In this document: positions 1 through 7,297 of the stretch, one piece after another
Layout: every line of letters begins with the position of its first letter
Numbering within the stretch: position 1 is the first letter of the stretch
Source of the DNA: CAYHGV01 sp964356135
GTDB lineage: Bacteria; Hydrothermota; Tepidihabitantia; CAYHGV01
DNA: 16,363 bases
Assembly: GCA_964356135.1 (NCBI GenBank)
Contig: CAYHGV010000067.1
Location: 1-16,363 of the forward strand
Direction: 5' to 3'
Notes under the pieces: generated by a model
Database searches by the model: none
What the model was told of the DNA's origin: nothing
What the model saw: only the letters and a program-made list of their open reading frames with translations
Position numbers and translations under genes: made by a program

Positions 1-437
1 CTGCTCCTCCGCTCCTCACTTCTCGCTGCTCGCTACTCACACCTTCAGTGCTTTCCGTGTCTTCAGTGTCTTCCGTGGTTGATTTCGCTTTGCTCAATCT
101 ATGCTGCGCATCAAATTATTTTCGCTTCTTTTTAACCATTTAACATACTCTGTTTGTCCGTGTTCATCTGTGTCCATCTGTGGTTAAAATTCTTTGTGGT
201 CTTTGTGCCCTTTGTGGTGCAATCTTTCTTCTCTGCTCCTCCGCTCCTCACTTCTCGCTGCTCGCTACTCACACCTTCAGTGCTTTCCGTGTCCTCCGTG
301 TCTTCCGTGGTTGATTTCGCTTTGCTCAATCTATGCTGCGCATCAAACTATTTTCGGTTCTTTTTAACCATTCACCATTCAACCATTTAACCAGCCCTGT
401 TCATCTGTGTGCGTCTGTGGTTACTGTTTTTTTTCAA
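1..437 (+). repeat. Intergenic phrase tract upstream of purM, with a 136-nt direct repeat
   Basis: No gene is supported here. The tract is pyrimidine-rich on the + strand and made of recurring phrases: GCTCCTCCGCTCCTCAC, then TTCAGTGTCTTCCGTGGTT, then CTATGCTGCGCATC, then TTAACCATTTAAC, then a 'TGTCCATCTGTGGTT' phrase, then CTTTGTGCCCTTTGTGGTG, after which the series restarts. Positions 1-136 and 233-368 are a direct repeat with period 232 and only about four mismatches. The window begins inside the first copy, so the tract probably extends further left. Open frames here on either strand (132-329 minus, 154-390 plus) are translations of the repeat and not convincing genes. Confidence 0.85.
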
Positions 438-440
438 CAC

Positions 441-469
441 TTGACATGCGCGCCCGCCGAGGCTATGCT
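441..469 (+). promoter_or_regulatory. Promoter of purM, apparently giving a leaderless transcript
   Basis: A perfect -35 box TTGACA (441-446) and a -10 box TATGCT (464-469) are separated by 17 nt. The purM ATG begins at 475, five nt after the -10 box, which is about where transcription should start. No Shine-Dalgarno sequence lies just before the ATG. The boxes are visible; leaderless initiation is inferred. Confidence 0.65.
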
Positions 470-474
470 GAGTA

Positions 475-1476
475 ATGCTTTCATACAAACAAGCCGGTGT
501 CGATATCAAGAGCGCTTCCCGATTAAAGAAAAAAATCAAATCGCTTGCCCAAAAAACTTTTACCAGGCATGTTCTTTCCGAAATTGGCCATTTCGGAGGA
601 CTCTTTGCGATACCCGGTTTTCGCAAATCGGTTTTGGTCTCCAGCACCGATTCGGTTGGAACGAAATTGAAAGTCGCTGCGATGATGAATACCCATACTA
701 CGGTCGGCGCCGATATTGTTAATCACTGCACGAACGATATCCTTACCCTTGGCGCCACGCCCCTGTTTTTTCTCGATTATTTAGGTTACAGCGAAGTTGA
801 CAACGCGATCCTCGAGGACGTCGTTGCCGGGATTGCCCGGGCGTGCAAAGAAGCGGGCTGTGCGCTGATCGGCGGCGAAACCGCGCAGCTACCCGGGTTA
901 TATGGCAGGGGAGACTATGACCTGGTGGGTTTTATCGTGGGAATTGTCGAGCGGACTAAGATTATCGACGGCTCAAAAATTCGGGCGGGCGATGTCCTCA
1001 TCGGCATTCCCTCTTCCGGCCTCCACACCAACGGCTACTCGTTTGCCCGCAGAATCTTCTTTGAGCAGTTGCACTGGGAACCGACCCACTATCGGCACGA
1101 GCTGCAAATGACGATTGGCGAAGCGCTGTTACGGACCCACCGGAATTACCTGCCGGTGGTCAAACCGGTGTTGAGCCTCGTCCATGGAATCGCCCATATC
1201 ACCGGCGGTGGGTTTTATGATAACCTTCGCCGGTTGCTCAAACCGGGCTTACAGTGTGTCGTCGAGACGACGACCTGGACACCACCGCCACTTTTCTGGC
1301 TCATTCAGGACTGTGGTGCAGTAACCGATGAGGAAATGTATCGGGTATTCAATATGGGTGTCGGTATGGTTCTGGTGGTCGACAAAAAATCGGTCAACAC
1401 CGTTCTTAAAAAACTGGGTGAGGGATTTGTGGTCGGCAGGGTTGTTCGCGGTCAGCCTAAAGTCAAGATTGTTTAA
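475..1476 (+). CDS. purM: Phosphoribosylformylglycinamidine cyclo-ligase (AIR synthetase)
   Basis: This enzyme closes the imidazole ring in the fifth step of de novo purine synthesis, converting FGAM and ATP to AIR in the cytoplasm. The 333-residue length is close to the family norm of about 345. Family motifs appear in order: DSVGTKLKVA near residue 60, a GADIVNHCTNDILTLGA segment near 80, GGETAQLPG near 137, GDVLIGIPSSGLHTNGYS near 175, and the C-terminal stretch HITGGGFYDNLRR followed by FNMGVGMVLVV. The start at 475 is chosen because homology begins at once with 'MLSYKQAGVDI' and a promoter sits directly upstream. There is no Shine-Dalgarno sequence. purF lies 1.7 kb downstream, separated by two genes not obviously tied to purine synthesis. 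Confidence 0.95.
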   Translation: MLSYKQAGVDIKSASRLKKKIKSLAQKTFTRHVLSEIGHFGGLFAIPGFRKSVLVSSTDSVGTKLKVAAMMNTHTTVGADIVNHCTNDILTLGATPLFFLDYLGYSEVDNAILEDVVAGIARACKEAGCALIGGETAQLPGLYGRGDYDLVGFIVGIVERTKIIDGSKIRAGDVLIGIPSSGLHTNGYSFARRIFFEQLHWEPTHYRHELQMTIGEALLRTHRNYLPVVKPVLSLVHGIAHITGGGFYDNLRRLLKPGLQCVVETTTWTPPPLFWLIQDCGAVTDEEMYRVFNMGVGMVLVVDKKSVNTVLKKLGEGFVVGRVVRGQPKVKIV

Positions 1477-1508
1477 AACTTGAATCCTGACATAACCATC
1501 CGTCACGA

Positions 1509-1575
1509 GGTATGGCGGAAACACGAAATTCGAAGAATAGGCGTAAGCCAAGAAATACGAACGGCCACGAAGGGA
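1509..1575 (-). repeat. Minus-strand copy of the intergenic phrase in the purM-cupin gap
   Basis: The gap 1477-1680 holds no gene. The reverse complement of 1521-1552 matches 11591-11622 over 32 nt with one mismatch (shared core CTTGGCTTACGCCTATTC). The flanks on that strand also read like the phrase, with 'TTCGTGG' before and 'TTTCGTGT' after. It is the only clear inverted copy in the window. Confidence 0.75.
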
Positions 1576-1680
1576 ATATTGGGATTAAGTAAAATTCAAT
1601 TTTCACCAAAAGATGGAAAATAAAGAATAGTTTCATGGTCTTTGAGGTAAAAAGTGTAACTGCTAAAACCGGAGGTGCCA

Positions 1681-2025
1681 ATGGAGCCTGATCAACCGCA
1701 AAAAAACGAAAACCTCGCCGCCCAGGTGCTGCCGCTCAGTGATTTAATCGACTACCAGACCGGTGCGGTCGTGAGCCGGGAGATCGTTGCAAGAAAAACC
1801 GGCACCGTGACTTTATTTGCCTTTGCCCAGGGCCAGGGGTTGAGCGAGCATACTGCGCCGTTCGATGCGGTCGCCTATCTCCTCGACGGCGAAGCTGAGA
1901 TTACCATCGCCGGTAAACCGTTCCAGCTCAAGCACGGCGAAATGATTATCATGCCCGCCAACCAGCCCCACGCGCTGAAAGCGATGAAAAATTTTAAGAT
2001 GCTGTTGATAATGATTCGCTCGTAA
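1681..2025 (+). CDS. Small cupin-domain protein
   Basis: A 114-residue single-domain cupin (double-stranded beta-helix fold). Motif 1 is degenerate: G53 and H57 are followed by a hydrophobic stretch ending LLDGEAEI at 67-74. Motif 2 is clearer: HGEMIIMPANQPHAL at 85-99, with P92 and H97. The classical HxH pair of motif 1 is incomplete, so metal binding and catalysis cannot be claimed; a small-molecule-binding or sensor role is equally possible. The start is ATG 1681: the Shine-Dalgarno GGAGG at 1671-1675 is five nt before it, and the in-frame GTG at 1675 would lie inside that site. There is no signal peptide. It lies between purM and a secreted protein, and context does not show its substrate. 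Confidence 0.8.
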   Translation: MEPDQPQKNENLAAQVLPLSDLIDYQTGAVVSREIVARKTGTVTLFAFAQGQGLSEHTAPFDAVAYLLDGEAEITIAGKPFQLKHGEMIIMPANQPHALKAMKNFKMLLIMIRS

Positions 2026-2230
2026 CTCTTTCACCTTCTGTTTTTTTGTTCCATTTTGCATTTTTCACTTTTCACTCGCTCTACTCCTTTCGCCTTACTC
2101 CCTACGCCTTACGCTCTTCGCTTTCTTCCCATTTTATATTATTTTATTTTTCACGCTTTACGCCTTACTCTCTACGCTCTTTCTGTTTACTCCCTACGCC
2201 ATACGCTTCGCACTCCTCATACAAGCCCAA
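2026..2230 (+). repeat. Pyrimidine-rich phrase tract upstream of the DUF2330-like gene
   Basis: No gene is seen. The tract is dominated by variants of 'TACTCCCTACGCC' and 'CTTACGCTCT', the same phrase found at 4795-4835, 11405-11455 and 12640-12930. An upstream in-frame ATG at 2056 reads through it into the next gene, but that extension is a translation of the repeat. Confidence 0.75.
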
Positions 2231-2232
2231 CC

Positions 2233-2262
2233 TTGACAATGGGTCGATTATTAATCATTAAT
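2233..2262 (+). promoter_or_regulatory. Possible promoter of the DUF2330-like gene
   Basis: A perfect TTGACA is at 2233-2238. The -10 element is unclear: ATTAAT (2257-2262, spacing 18) matches four of six consensus bases and TAATAT (2259-2264) is 20 nt away. The position, about 25 nt before the Shine-Dalgarno, is suitable. Confidence 0.4.
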
Positions 2263-2275
2263 ATCTATCCTAATG

Positions 2276-2282
2276 AAGGAGG
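2276..2282 (+). promoter_or_regulatory. Shine-Dalgarno site that fixes the start at 2287
   Basis: AAGGAGG lies four nt before ATG 2287. It supports this start over the in-frame ATG at 2056, because the protein then begins with a normal signal peptide. Confidence 0.85.
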
Positions 2283-2286
2283 AATC

Positions 2287-3222
2287 ATGGCATTTCGGAT
2301 AACCTTTTTACTATTGGTTTCGTTTGTCGCAGCCCGTGCTGACCGGGGAATGCTGCCGTTAGCCCGTCCTGACATTTCAGTCTACGGGCCGGGGCAAAAG
2401 GCGATTATCGCCTGGAACGGCAAGACCGAGATTATTATTCTTTCAACCGACATATATGCCAGCGCCGAAACCAAGATTTTGGGGGTTTTACCTCTGCCGT
2501 CTTCACCGAAGGTCCAAAAAGGCGATTTTAAATCGTTCGAGTTAGTTCAGCAACTGATAAATTCCCACCTTCCCCGACCCAAGGTTCTGGCAAAAGAAGG
2601 GGGGAGGCGCGAACTCGTTCCTACTCCGGGCGTACAAGTTCTATTTCAGGAAAAGATCGGTGCCCACGACCTGACCGCGGTTAAAGCAAACGACTTTCAG
2701 GAATTTGTCCGGTGGGCACAGGATTTTGTAAAAAAATCCGATGCCGGCACATCTGATGTGGGCACATTGGAGTTCACCTCGGCGTGGCAGGCGATGATCA
2801 AGCAGTATCTCGACACCGGCTATCGCTACTTTGTCTTTGATATCGTTACCCTCACGAGCGAAAAAAAGAGTCTTGAACCGATCGTCTACGAGTTTTCATC
2901 AAAGGCATTCTACTATCCGCTGGCAATCAGCTCGCTTCTGCCCGGCAACTCGGAAATTCAGCTTTTTGCGATTACCCCGGAGATTCCCGATATCTGGGCG
3001 CTGGAACTGCCGATCGAATTTGGCAGCTACTATACCTTTCACGGACAGAGAAAAAACATTATCTTTAAAATTGCCGTAAACGAAGTGAATCGAATTGCAC
3101 CCGAGCTCCACGGACTCTTTTCCAAATCGCCCTACTTTACCTGTCTGAAGTACGAAGGACCGTTAGCCGACCTCGAAAGCGATCTGCTCCTTTCCGATTT
3201 TCTCAAGCCGGTGAAACGCTGA
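2287..3222 (+). CDS. Secreted DUF2330-like protein of unknown function
   Basis: A 311-residue protein with a Sec-type signal peptide: charged MAFRIT, a hydrophobic core, and probable cleavage near AARA-DR at residues 18-20. The mature N-terminus (DRGMLPLARPDISVYGPGQ, then AIIAWNGKTEIIILSTD and LGVLPLPSSP) resembles the DUF2330 family of predicted periplasmic proteins as I remember it; no biochemical function is known to me. No hydrophobic C-terminal anchor is seen, so a periplasmic or exported location is likely. Residues 151-160 are two tandem SDxGT pentapeptides from a 15-nt repeat that looks inserted. The stop is one nt before the purF ATG, so translation of the two is probably coupled despite unrelated roles. 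Confidence 0.7.
   Translation: MAFRITFLLLVSFVAARADRGMLPLARPDISVYGPGQKAIIAWNGKTEIIILSTDIYASAETKILGVLPLPSSPKVQKGDFKSFELVQQLINSHLPRPKVLAKEGGRRELVPTPGVQVLFQEKIGAHDLTAVKANDFQEFVRWAQDFVKKSDAGTSDVGTLEFTSAWQAMIKQYLDTGYRYFVFDIVTLTSEKKSLEPIVYEFSSKAFYYPLAISSLLPGNSEIQLFAITPEIPDIWALELPIEFGSYYTFHGQRKNIIFKIAVNEVNRIAPELHGLFSKSPYFTCLKYEGPLADLESDLLLSDFLKPVKR
2737..2766 (+). repeat. In-frame 15-nt tandem repeat coding SDAGT-SDVGT
   Basis: TCCGATGCCGGCACA (2737-2751) and TCTGATGTGGGCACA (2752-2766) are adjacent near-copies (four differences) that keep the reading frame. They lie between a lysine-rich segment and the 'LEFTSAWQAM' segment of the DUF2330-like protein, probably in a loop. Confidence 0.6.
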
Positions 3223-3223
3223 T

Positions 3224-4657
3224 ATGTGTGGAGTGTTAGGAATCCTGTCCAGGCAGGAAGCCGGGCCGGAGATCTATCAGGGGCTGTTGACCATCCAGCA
3301 CCGGGGACAGGATGGTGCCGGCATCATAACCTATGACGGGATGTTCCATGTCAAAAAAGGAACCGGTTTGGCTTTGCGGGTGTTCAACGAAAAGAACCTG
3401 GCGCGGCTCCGGGGGCACATCGGGATCGGCCATGTCCGCTATCCGACGATCGGACCCGGCTCGAGCGAGGATGTCCAGCCGTTTTATGTCAACACCCCGT
3501 TCGGTATTGCGATGGCGCACAACGGCAACGTGACCAATTACTGGGAGTTAAAACAGGAACTGACGGAAAAGAGTCTGCGCAATCTGAGTTCGCACTGCGA
3601 TGTCGAGGTTATTCTCAATGTCTTTGCCGATGAACTCGTCCGGCTGCAGGTGAGTCAATTCACGGTCGATGCCGGTTTTCGGGCGGTCGAGCGGGTGTTT
3701 GAGCGGGTGGAAGTGTGCTATTCGGTGGTCGCACTGGTTGCCGGCGCTGGTCTTCTGGCATTTCGTGACCCGTACGGAATCAGACCGCTGGTCTTCGGAA
3801 AAAAGAAAGATTCGTATGCCGTTGCCTCGGAGCCGGTCGCGTTCGATTTATTGGGGTATGAGTTTATCCGCGATATTGCACCGGGCGAAGCGGTCTTTAT
3901 CGATATGAAGCAGCAGGTTTATACCAGGACCCTTGTCACCAAAACCCATTTCCCCTGCATCTTTGAGTATGTCTATTTTGCCCGGCCCGATTCGGTGCTC
4001 GACTGGATTGGTGTCTATGAAGCACGGCTCCGGCTTGGTGCGCAGTTGGTCAACCCCTGTCAACAGCGGGGGATACAGCCCGAGGTGGTCGTGCCGGTAC
4101 CGGACACCGCCCGGGCAGCAGCGACGTCGTTAGCCAAGGGTTTGGGGGTTGAACTGCGCGAGGGGTTTATAAAAAACCGTTACATCGCCCGTACGTTCAT
4201 CATGCCGACGCCCGAACAGCGGATTAACTCGGTGCGGCAGAAATTGAATCCGATCCGGAGCGAAATCGAAGGCAAGCGGGTGCTGTTAGTGGATGATTCG
4301 ATCGTTCGCGGCACGACTTCGAAGGAGATTGTGAGTCTGGTCAGGAACAAAGGTGCACAAGCGGTCTATTTTGCCGTCACCTGTCCGCCGTTACGCTCGC
4401 CCTGTGTCTACGGCATTGACATGTCAACCCGCGGTGAGTTTATCGCGAAAAATCATACCATTCCTGAGATCGAAAAGCTCGTCGGCGCCGATGCGTTAAT
4501 CTATCAAACGCTCGACGGGATGATCGAAGGTGTGCGCGGTTCTGACCGGGATCGACAGTTCTGCACCGCCTGCTATACCGGCGTGTATCCGACCGGGGTT
4601 TCCAAAAAGGCGCTCGATAGTTTCGAGCGGGACCGGACCCGCTGGCAGAGCAAGTAG
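3224..4657 (+). CDS. purF: Amidophosphoribosyltransferase
   Basis: This enzyme catalyses the first committed step of purine synthesis: PRPP plus glutamine gives 5-phosphoribosylamine. The protein has 477 residues. The N-terminal Ntn glutaminase domain starts with MCGVLGI, so Cys2 becomes the nucleophile after removal of Met, with no longer propeptide; QHRGQDGAG and the 'GHVRYPT' and 'MAHNGNVTN' motifs follow. The C-terminal phosphoribosyltransferase domain has the PRPP loop VLLVDDSIVRGTT at about 353-365. Four cysteines at 245, 394, 447 and 450 match the 4Fe-4S ligands of the Bacillus-type enzyme, so this should be the oxygen-labile iron-sulfur class. The start is one nt after the upstream stop, with no strong Shine-Dalgarno of its own. 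Confidence 0.96.
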   Translation: MCGVLGILSRQEAGPEIYQGLLTIQHRGQDGAGIITYDGMFHVKKGTGLALRVFNEKNLARLRGHIGIGHVRYPTIGPGSSEDVQPFYVNTPFGIAMAHNGNVTNYWELKQELTEKSLRNLSSHCDVEVILNVFADELVRLQVSQFTVDAGFRAVERVFERVEVCYSVVALVAGAGLLAFRDPYGIRPLVFGKKKDSYAVASEPVAFDLLGYEFIRDIAPGEAVFIDMKQQVYTRTLVTKTHFPCIFEYVYFARPDSVLDWIGVYEARLRLGAQLVNPCQQRGIQPEVVVPVPDTARAAATSLAKGLGVELREGFIKNRYIARTFIMPTPEQRINSVRQKLNPIRSEIEGKRVLLVDDSIVRGTTSKEIVSLVRNKGAQAVYFAVTCPPLRSPCVYGIDMSTRGEFIAKNHTIPEIEKLVGADALIYQTLDGMIEGVRGSDRDRQFCTACYTGVYPTGVSKKALDSFERDRTRWQSK

Positions 4658-4662
4658 ACAAC

Positions 4663-5040
4663 CCGTGGCGCCGTTCTAATTCTTCTTTACTTCATTTCGT
4701 GTTCATTTGTGATTCTTTCGTGTCAATTCGTGGTTGAATTTCTTTTGTAATTCAATTTTGCATTTTACATTTATTTTTTCTGCCTACTGTCTTCTGCCTA
4801 CTCCATACTCCTTACGCTCTACGCCCTACGCTCTGCGCTTTCTTTTCATTTTGCACTATTTTTCTCCGTTCAATCTATGTCGCGTCCATTCTCTAATTTG
4901 GACGTGCCGCATCGCAATCTTTACTTTCCGTTCTTTTTAACCTTTCACCATTCAACCATTTAACCTACCCTGTTCATTCGTGTCCATTCGTGGTAAATTC
5001 TTTATCTTTTTCCCTTGCTCCTCCGCCTCCTCCCTTCCCC
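4663..5040 (+). repeat. Intergenic phrase tract between purF and ptb
   Basis: No gene is seen. In order it holds 'TTCGTGTCAATTCGTGGTT' (from about 4719), the 'CTTACGCTCTACGCC' phrase (4795-4835; 28 nt of it are identical to 12806-12833), a CAATCTATG phrase with an inserted hairpin at 4883-4904, 'TTAACCTTTCACCATTC' (4937 on), 'TTCGTGTCCATTCGTGG' (4978-4994) and a 'GCTCCTCCGCCTCCTCCC' phrase (from 5016). Confidence 0.8.
4883..4904. repeat. Hairpin cassette inside an intergenic phrase
   Basis: CGTCCA (4883-4888) and TGGACG (4899-4904) form a perfect 6-bp stem around a 10-nt loop. Outside it, the flanks continue the 'CAATCTATG...GCATC' phrase seen uninterrupted at 95-115 and 327-347. Confidence 0.5.
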
Positions 5041-5068
5041 TTGACTTAATCTTTTATACCTTTATTAT
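5041..5068 (+). promoter_or_regulatory. Promoter of ptb, apparently giving a leaderless transcript
   Basis: TTGACT (5041-5046) and TATTAT (5063-5068) are 16 nt apart. The ptb ATG at 5075 follows the -10 box by six nt, and no Shine-Dalgarno is present. The geometry is the same as at purM. Confidence 0.6.
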
Positions 5069-5074
5069 TCGCCC

Positions 5075-5977
5075 ATGATTACAAAATTATCTGAATTAAT
5101 CGATGTATTAAAAACCGGGCCGGTAAAAAAACTGGTTGTGGCGTGCGGCGACGACCCCCATACCATCGGGGCGGTGGCACGTGCCGTCAAAACCGGCTCC
5201 ATACAAGCACTGATGGTTGGTAATGAAGCTGCAATCAAAAAAGTCGCAACCGAACACTCGATCGATCCGGCGATCTTCGAAATCGTCCCCGAGCCGGACA
5301 AGCGCCAGGCGGTGAAACTGGCAGTCAAAATGGTGAGAGAGAAAAAAGGTAATTTTCTCATGAAAGGACTGCTCGATACCGCCGAGTATATGCGGGCAAT
5401 TTTGGATAAGGAAGAAGGACTGTTGCCGCCGGGGAAAACTTTAAGCCATGTAACCGTGATCGAAGTGGCGACCTATCCCAAACTTTTGATCGTCTCCGAT
5501 GTTGCGGTCCTGCCCAATCCCGATTTGAGTCAAAAGGTTGCGATGGTGAACTACTGTGTTGAGACTGCCCACTGCTTGAAAAATGATAACCCGAAGGTTG
5601 CGATGATTGCGGCGGTCGAAAAGGTCAATCCCAGGCTCGTTTCCACCCTTGAAGCGGCAGTGGTTTCAAAAATGGCGGAGCGGGGTCAAATTCCGGGCTG
5701 CATCGTCGACGGACCGATGGCGTTGGATGTGGCGATTAATAAAGAATCGGCAGACATTAAAGGCGTCAAGGGTCCGGTGGCGGGTGATGCCGATATTTTG
5801 ATCTTCCATGATTTAGAGGCAGGCAATGCCTTTTTTAAGTCGTTAACCTATTTTGCCAATGCCCGACTTGCCGCCCTGGTAGCCGGAACCTCGGTTCCCT
5901 GCGTCCTGACTTCTCGGGGCGATCCGGAGGAATCGAAATTCTATTCGGTTGTTCTGGGCGCGCTCTTAGCAAAATGA
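5075..5977 (+). CDS. ptb: Phosphate butyryltransferase (phosphate acyltransferase, Ptb type)
   Basis: It interconverts acyl-CoA plus phosphate with acyl-phosphate plus CoA; with a butyrate kinase, not present here, this yields ATP. The 300-residue length matches Ptb rather than the longer Pta. Recognisable family segments are 'MKGLLDTAEYMRAIL' near residue 95, a 'KTLSHVTVIE' segment near 125, NPKVAMIAAVEKVNP near 173, 'SKMAERGQIPGCIVDGP' near 195, and KGVKGPVAGDADI followed by LVAGTSVPCVLTSR towards the C-terminus. As the first gene before fabH and the por genes, it probably draws on acyl-CoA made by the oxidoreductase. The adjacency recalls plsX-fabH, but the sequence is Ptb-like. The stop reads ATGA and a 41-codon open frame (5974-6099) begins in it and overlaps the fabH start. 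Confidence 0.9.
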   Translation: MITKLSELIDVLKTGPVKKLVVACGDDPHTIGAVARAVKTGSIQALMVGNEAAIKKVATEHSIDPAIFEIVPEPDKRQAVKLAVKMVREKKGNFLMKGLLDTAEYMRAILDKEEGLLPPGKTLSHVTVIEVATYPKLLIVSDVAVLPNPDLSQKVAMVNYCVETAHCLKNDNPKVAMIAAVEKVNPRLVSTLEAAVVSKMAERGQIPGCIVDGPMALDVAINKESADIKGVKGPVAGDADILIFHDLEAGNAFFKSLTYFANARLAALVAGTSVPCVLTSRGDPEESKFYSVVLGALLAK

Positions 5978-5995
5978 GCCGGACGGCAGGTTTCC

Positions 5996-6027
5996 CGAAT
6001 CGGGTCGGTTCTATTTCCCCCGATTCG
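5996..6027. repeat. Perfect 9-bp inverted repeat in the ptb-fabH gap
   Basis: CGAATCGGG (5996-6004) pairs perfectly with CCCGATTCG (6019-6027) around a 14-nt loop. No T-tract follows, so it is not an intrinsic terminator; it may be an RNA processing or stability element, or another palindromic cassette. The rest of the gap (5978-6085) ends with 'ATCCGCGGTTA', a fragment of the spacer phrase. Confidence 0.6.
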
Positions 6028-6085
6028 TGCAACTTCTTGGTTATTTTACACATTTTATTGTGTGAGTTCATCCGCGGTTACCATA

Positions 6086-7066
6086 ATGAAAAAATTTAAG
6101 ATCATCGGCACCGGCTCCGCTCTTCCCGAAAAAGTTCTGACCAACTTCGATTTGGAGAAGATGATCGAAACCTCGGACGAGTGGATTACCGAGCGGACCG
6201 GAATCAAAGAGCGCCGGATCGCGGATGAAAAAACCGCCACCTCCGATCTGGTGGTGGGCGCAACCCGCAAAGCTCTGGAAATGGCAGGCTTGAAACCGAC
6301 CGACCTCGATGTCATCATCGTCGGAACCTCGACGCCGGATACGGTCTATCCTTCGACCGCCTGTTGGGTTCAGAAAGGCTTGGGTATCAACGGCTGCGTT
6401 GCCTTTGATATCAGCGCCGGCTGTTCCGGTTTCCTCTATGCCGTGGAGATTGCTGCCGATCTGATCCAGTCCGGCAATTACCGCTATATTCTTGCCGTCG
6501 GCGGAGAGGTGATGTCGAAGGTGGTGAACTGGGAAGACCGGTCGACCTGCGTCCTGTTCGGTGACGGTGCCGGCGCCTGCATCATTACCCCGACCTCGGC
6601 TGAGACCGGCATATTAGGTTCCCACTGGGGTGCGGACGGCAATCTTGCTCCGCTTTTGTTTCAACCGGCAGGCGGCACCCGGCTGCCGGCGTCGGCTGAG
6701 ACGGTGGAAAAGAAACTCCATTCGGTTTCGATGCAGGGCAACGAGGTCTTCAAGCATGCGGTGCGGGCGATGCTCGAATCGTCGAAAATCGCTCTGAAAA
6801 ATGCGAATTTAAAACCGGAGGATATTAAGATTTTCATTCCCCACCAGGCGAATAAAAGGATCATCGATGCAACCTGTAAGCGGGCACACATTCCCGATGA
6901 AAAGGTTTACAATGTTTTATGGAAATACGGTAATATGTCGGCAGCGACCATTCCGGTGGCGTTAGACGAGGTGAAGCGCCTCAATAAAATCGAGGACGGT
7001 GATATTATTCTCTTTGCGGCATTCGGCACGGGCTTCACCTGGGCGGGTCAGGTGCTGCGATGGTGA
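6086..7066 (+). CDS. fabH: 3-oxoacyl-[acyl-carrier-protein] synthase III
   Basis: This enzyme condenses an acyl-CoA primer with malonyl-ACP to start type II fatty-acid synthesis. At 326 residues it is normal in length. The catalytic triad is complete: Cys113 in ISAGCSGFLYAVEIA, His253 in FIPHQANKRII and Asn283 in WKYGNMSAATIPVAL, close to E. coli positions 112, 244 and 274. ATG 6086 is chosen because the conserved 'KIIGTGSALPEKVLTN' then begins at the usual distance; the in-frame GTG at 6062 adds only phrase-derived residues. It lies between ptb and porG, so branched acyl-CoA from the oxidoreductase could serve as primer, but this is inference. The last 39 nt of coding sequence are duplicated just downstream. 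Confidence 0.95.
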   Translation: MKKFKIIGTGSALPEKVLTNFDLEKMIETSDEWITERTGIKERRIADEKTATSDLVVGATRKALEMAGLKPTDLDVIIVGTSTPDTVYPSTACWVQKGLGINGCVAFDISAGCSGFLYAVEIAADLIQSGNYRYILAVGGEVMSKVVNWEDRSTCVLFGDGAGACIITPTSAETGILGSHWGADGNLAPLLFQPAGGTRLPASAETVEKKLHSVSMQGNEVFKHAVRAMLESSKIALKNANLKPEDIKIFIPHQANKRIIDATCKRAHIPDEKVYNVLWKYGNMSAATIPVALDEVKRLNKIEDGDIILFAAFGTGFTWAGQVLRW

Positions 7067-7289
7067 TAATGACAGGAAATAGTAGCGAGTATCGAGGATA
7101 TAGGGGTCAAGATTTTCCCTTCGTTCCCTCGTTCCTCACTACTCACTGCTCGCTACTCCCTCACGGGCTTCACCTGGGCGGGTCAGGTGCTCCGATGGTG
7201 ATAATAACAGGAGTTAGTAGCGAGTATCGAGGATACAGGGGTAAAACTTTTTCTTTCATTCCCTCACTACTCACTGCTCGCTACTCGCT
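7027..7289 (+). repeat. Tandem duplication of the fabH 3' end plus spacer (period 135)
   Basis: Copy 1 is 7027-7161 and copy 2 is 7162-7289. The first 82 nt differ at about five positions, then a 7-nt gap shortens copy 2. Copy 1 includes the final 13 codons and stop region of fabH; copy 2 carries the same DNA as non-coding relic. Each copy also has AGTAGCGAG facing CTCGCTACT (7081-7089 with 7149-7157 in copy 1), which could pair as a long-loop hairpin. This fills the fabH-porG gap. Confidence 0.9.
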
Positions 7290-7297
7290 ACTCTTCA

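Noticed and set aside
132..329. 65-codon minus-strand open frame
   Set aside because: It is entirely a translation of the spacer repeat (TED and TTK triplets), with no Shine-Dalgarno or domain; described as a repeat instead.
1..437. CRISPR array
   Set aside because: Repeats are not of constant length, are not separated by unique spacers of equal size, and no cas gene is present.
333..722. 129-codon + strand frame over the purM start
   Set aside because: Out of frame with purM, which has clear family motifs; the first half is repeat.
2056..2286. N-terminal extension of the DUF2330-like protein from ATG 2056
   Set aside because: The extension is phrase translation; a strong Shine-Dalgarno and signal peptide place the start at 2287.
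4626..4641. Terminator hairpin at the end of purF (GCGGG with CCCGC)
   Set aside because: It lies inside the coding sequence and lacks a T-run.
5996..6027. Intrinsic terminator after ptb
   Set aside because: The stem is good but the loop is 14 nt and no T-run follows.
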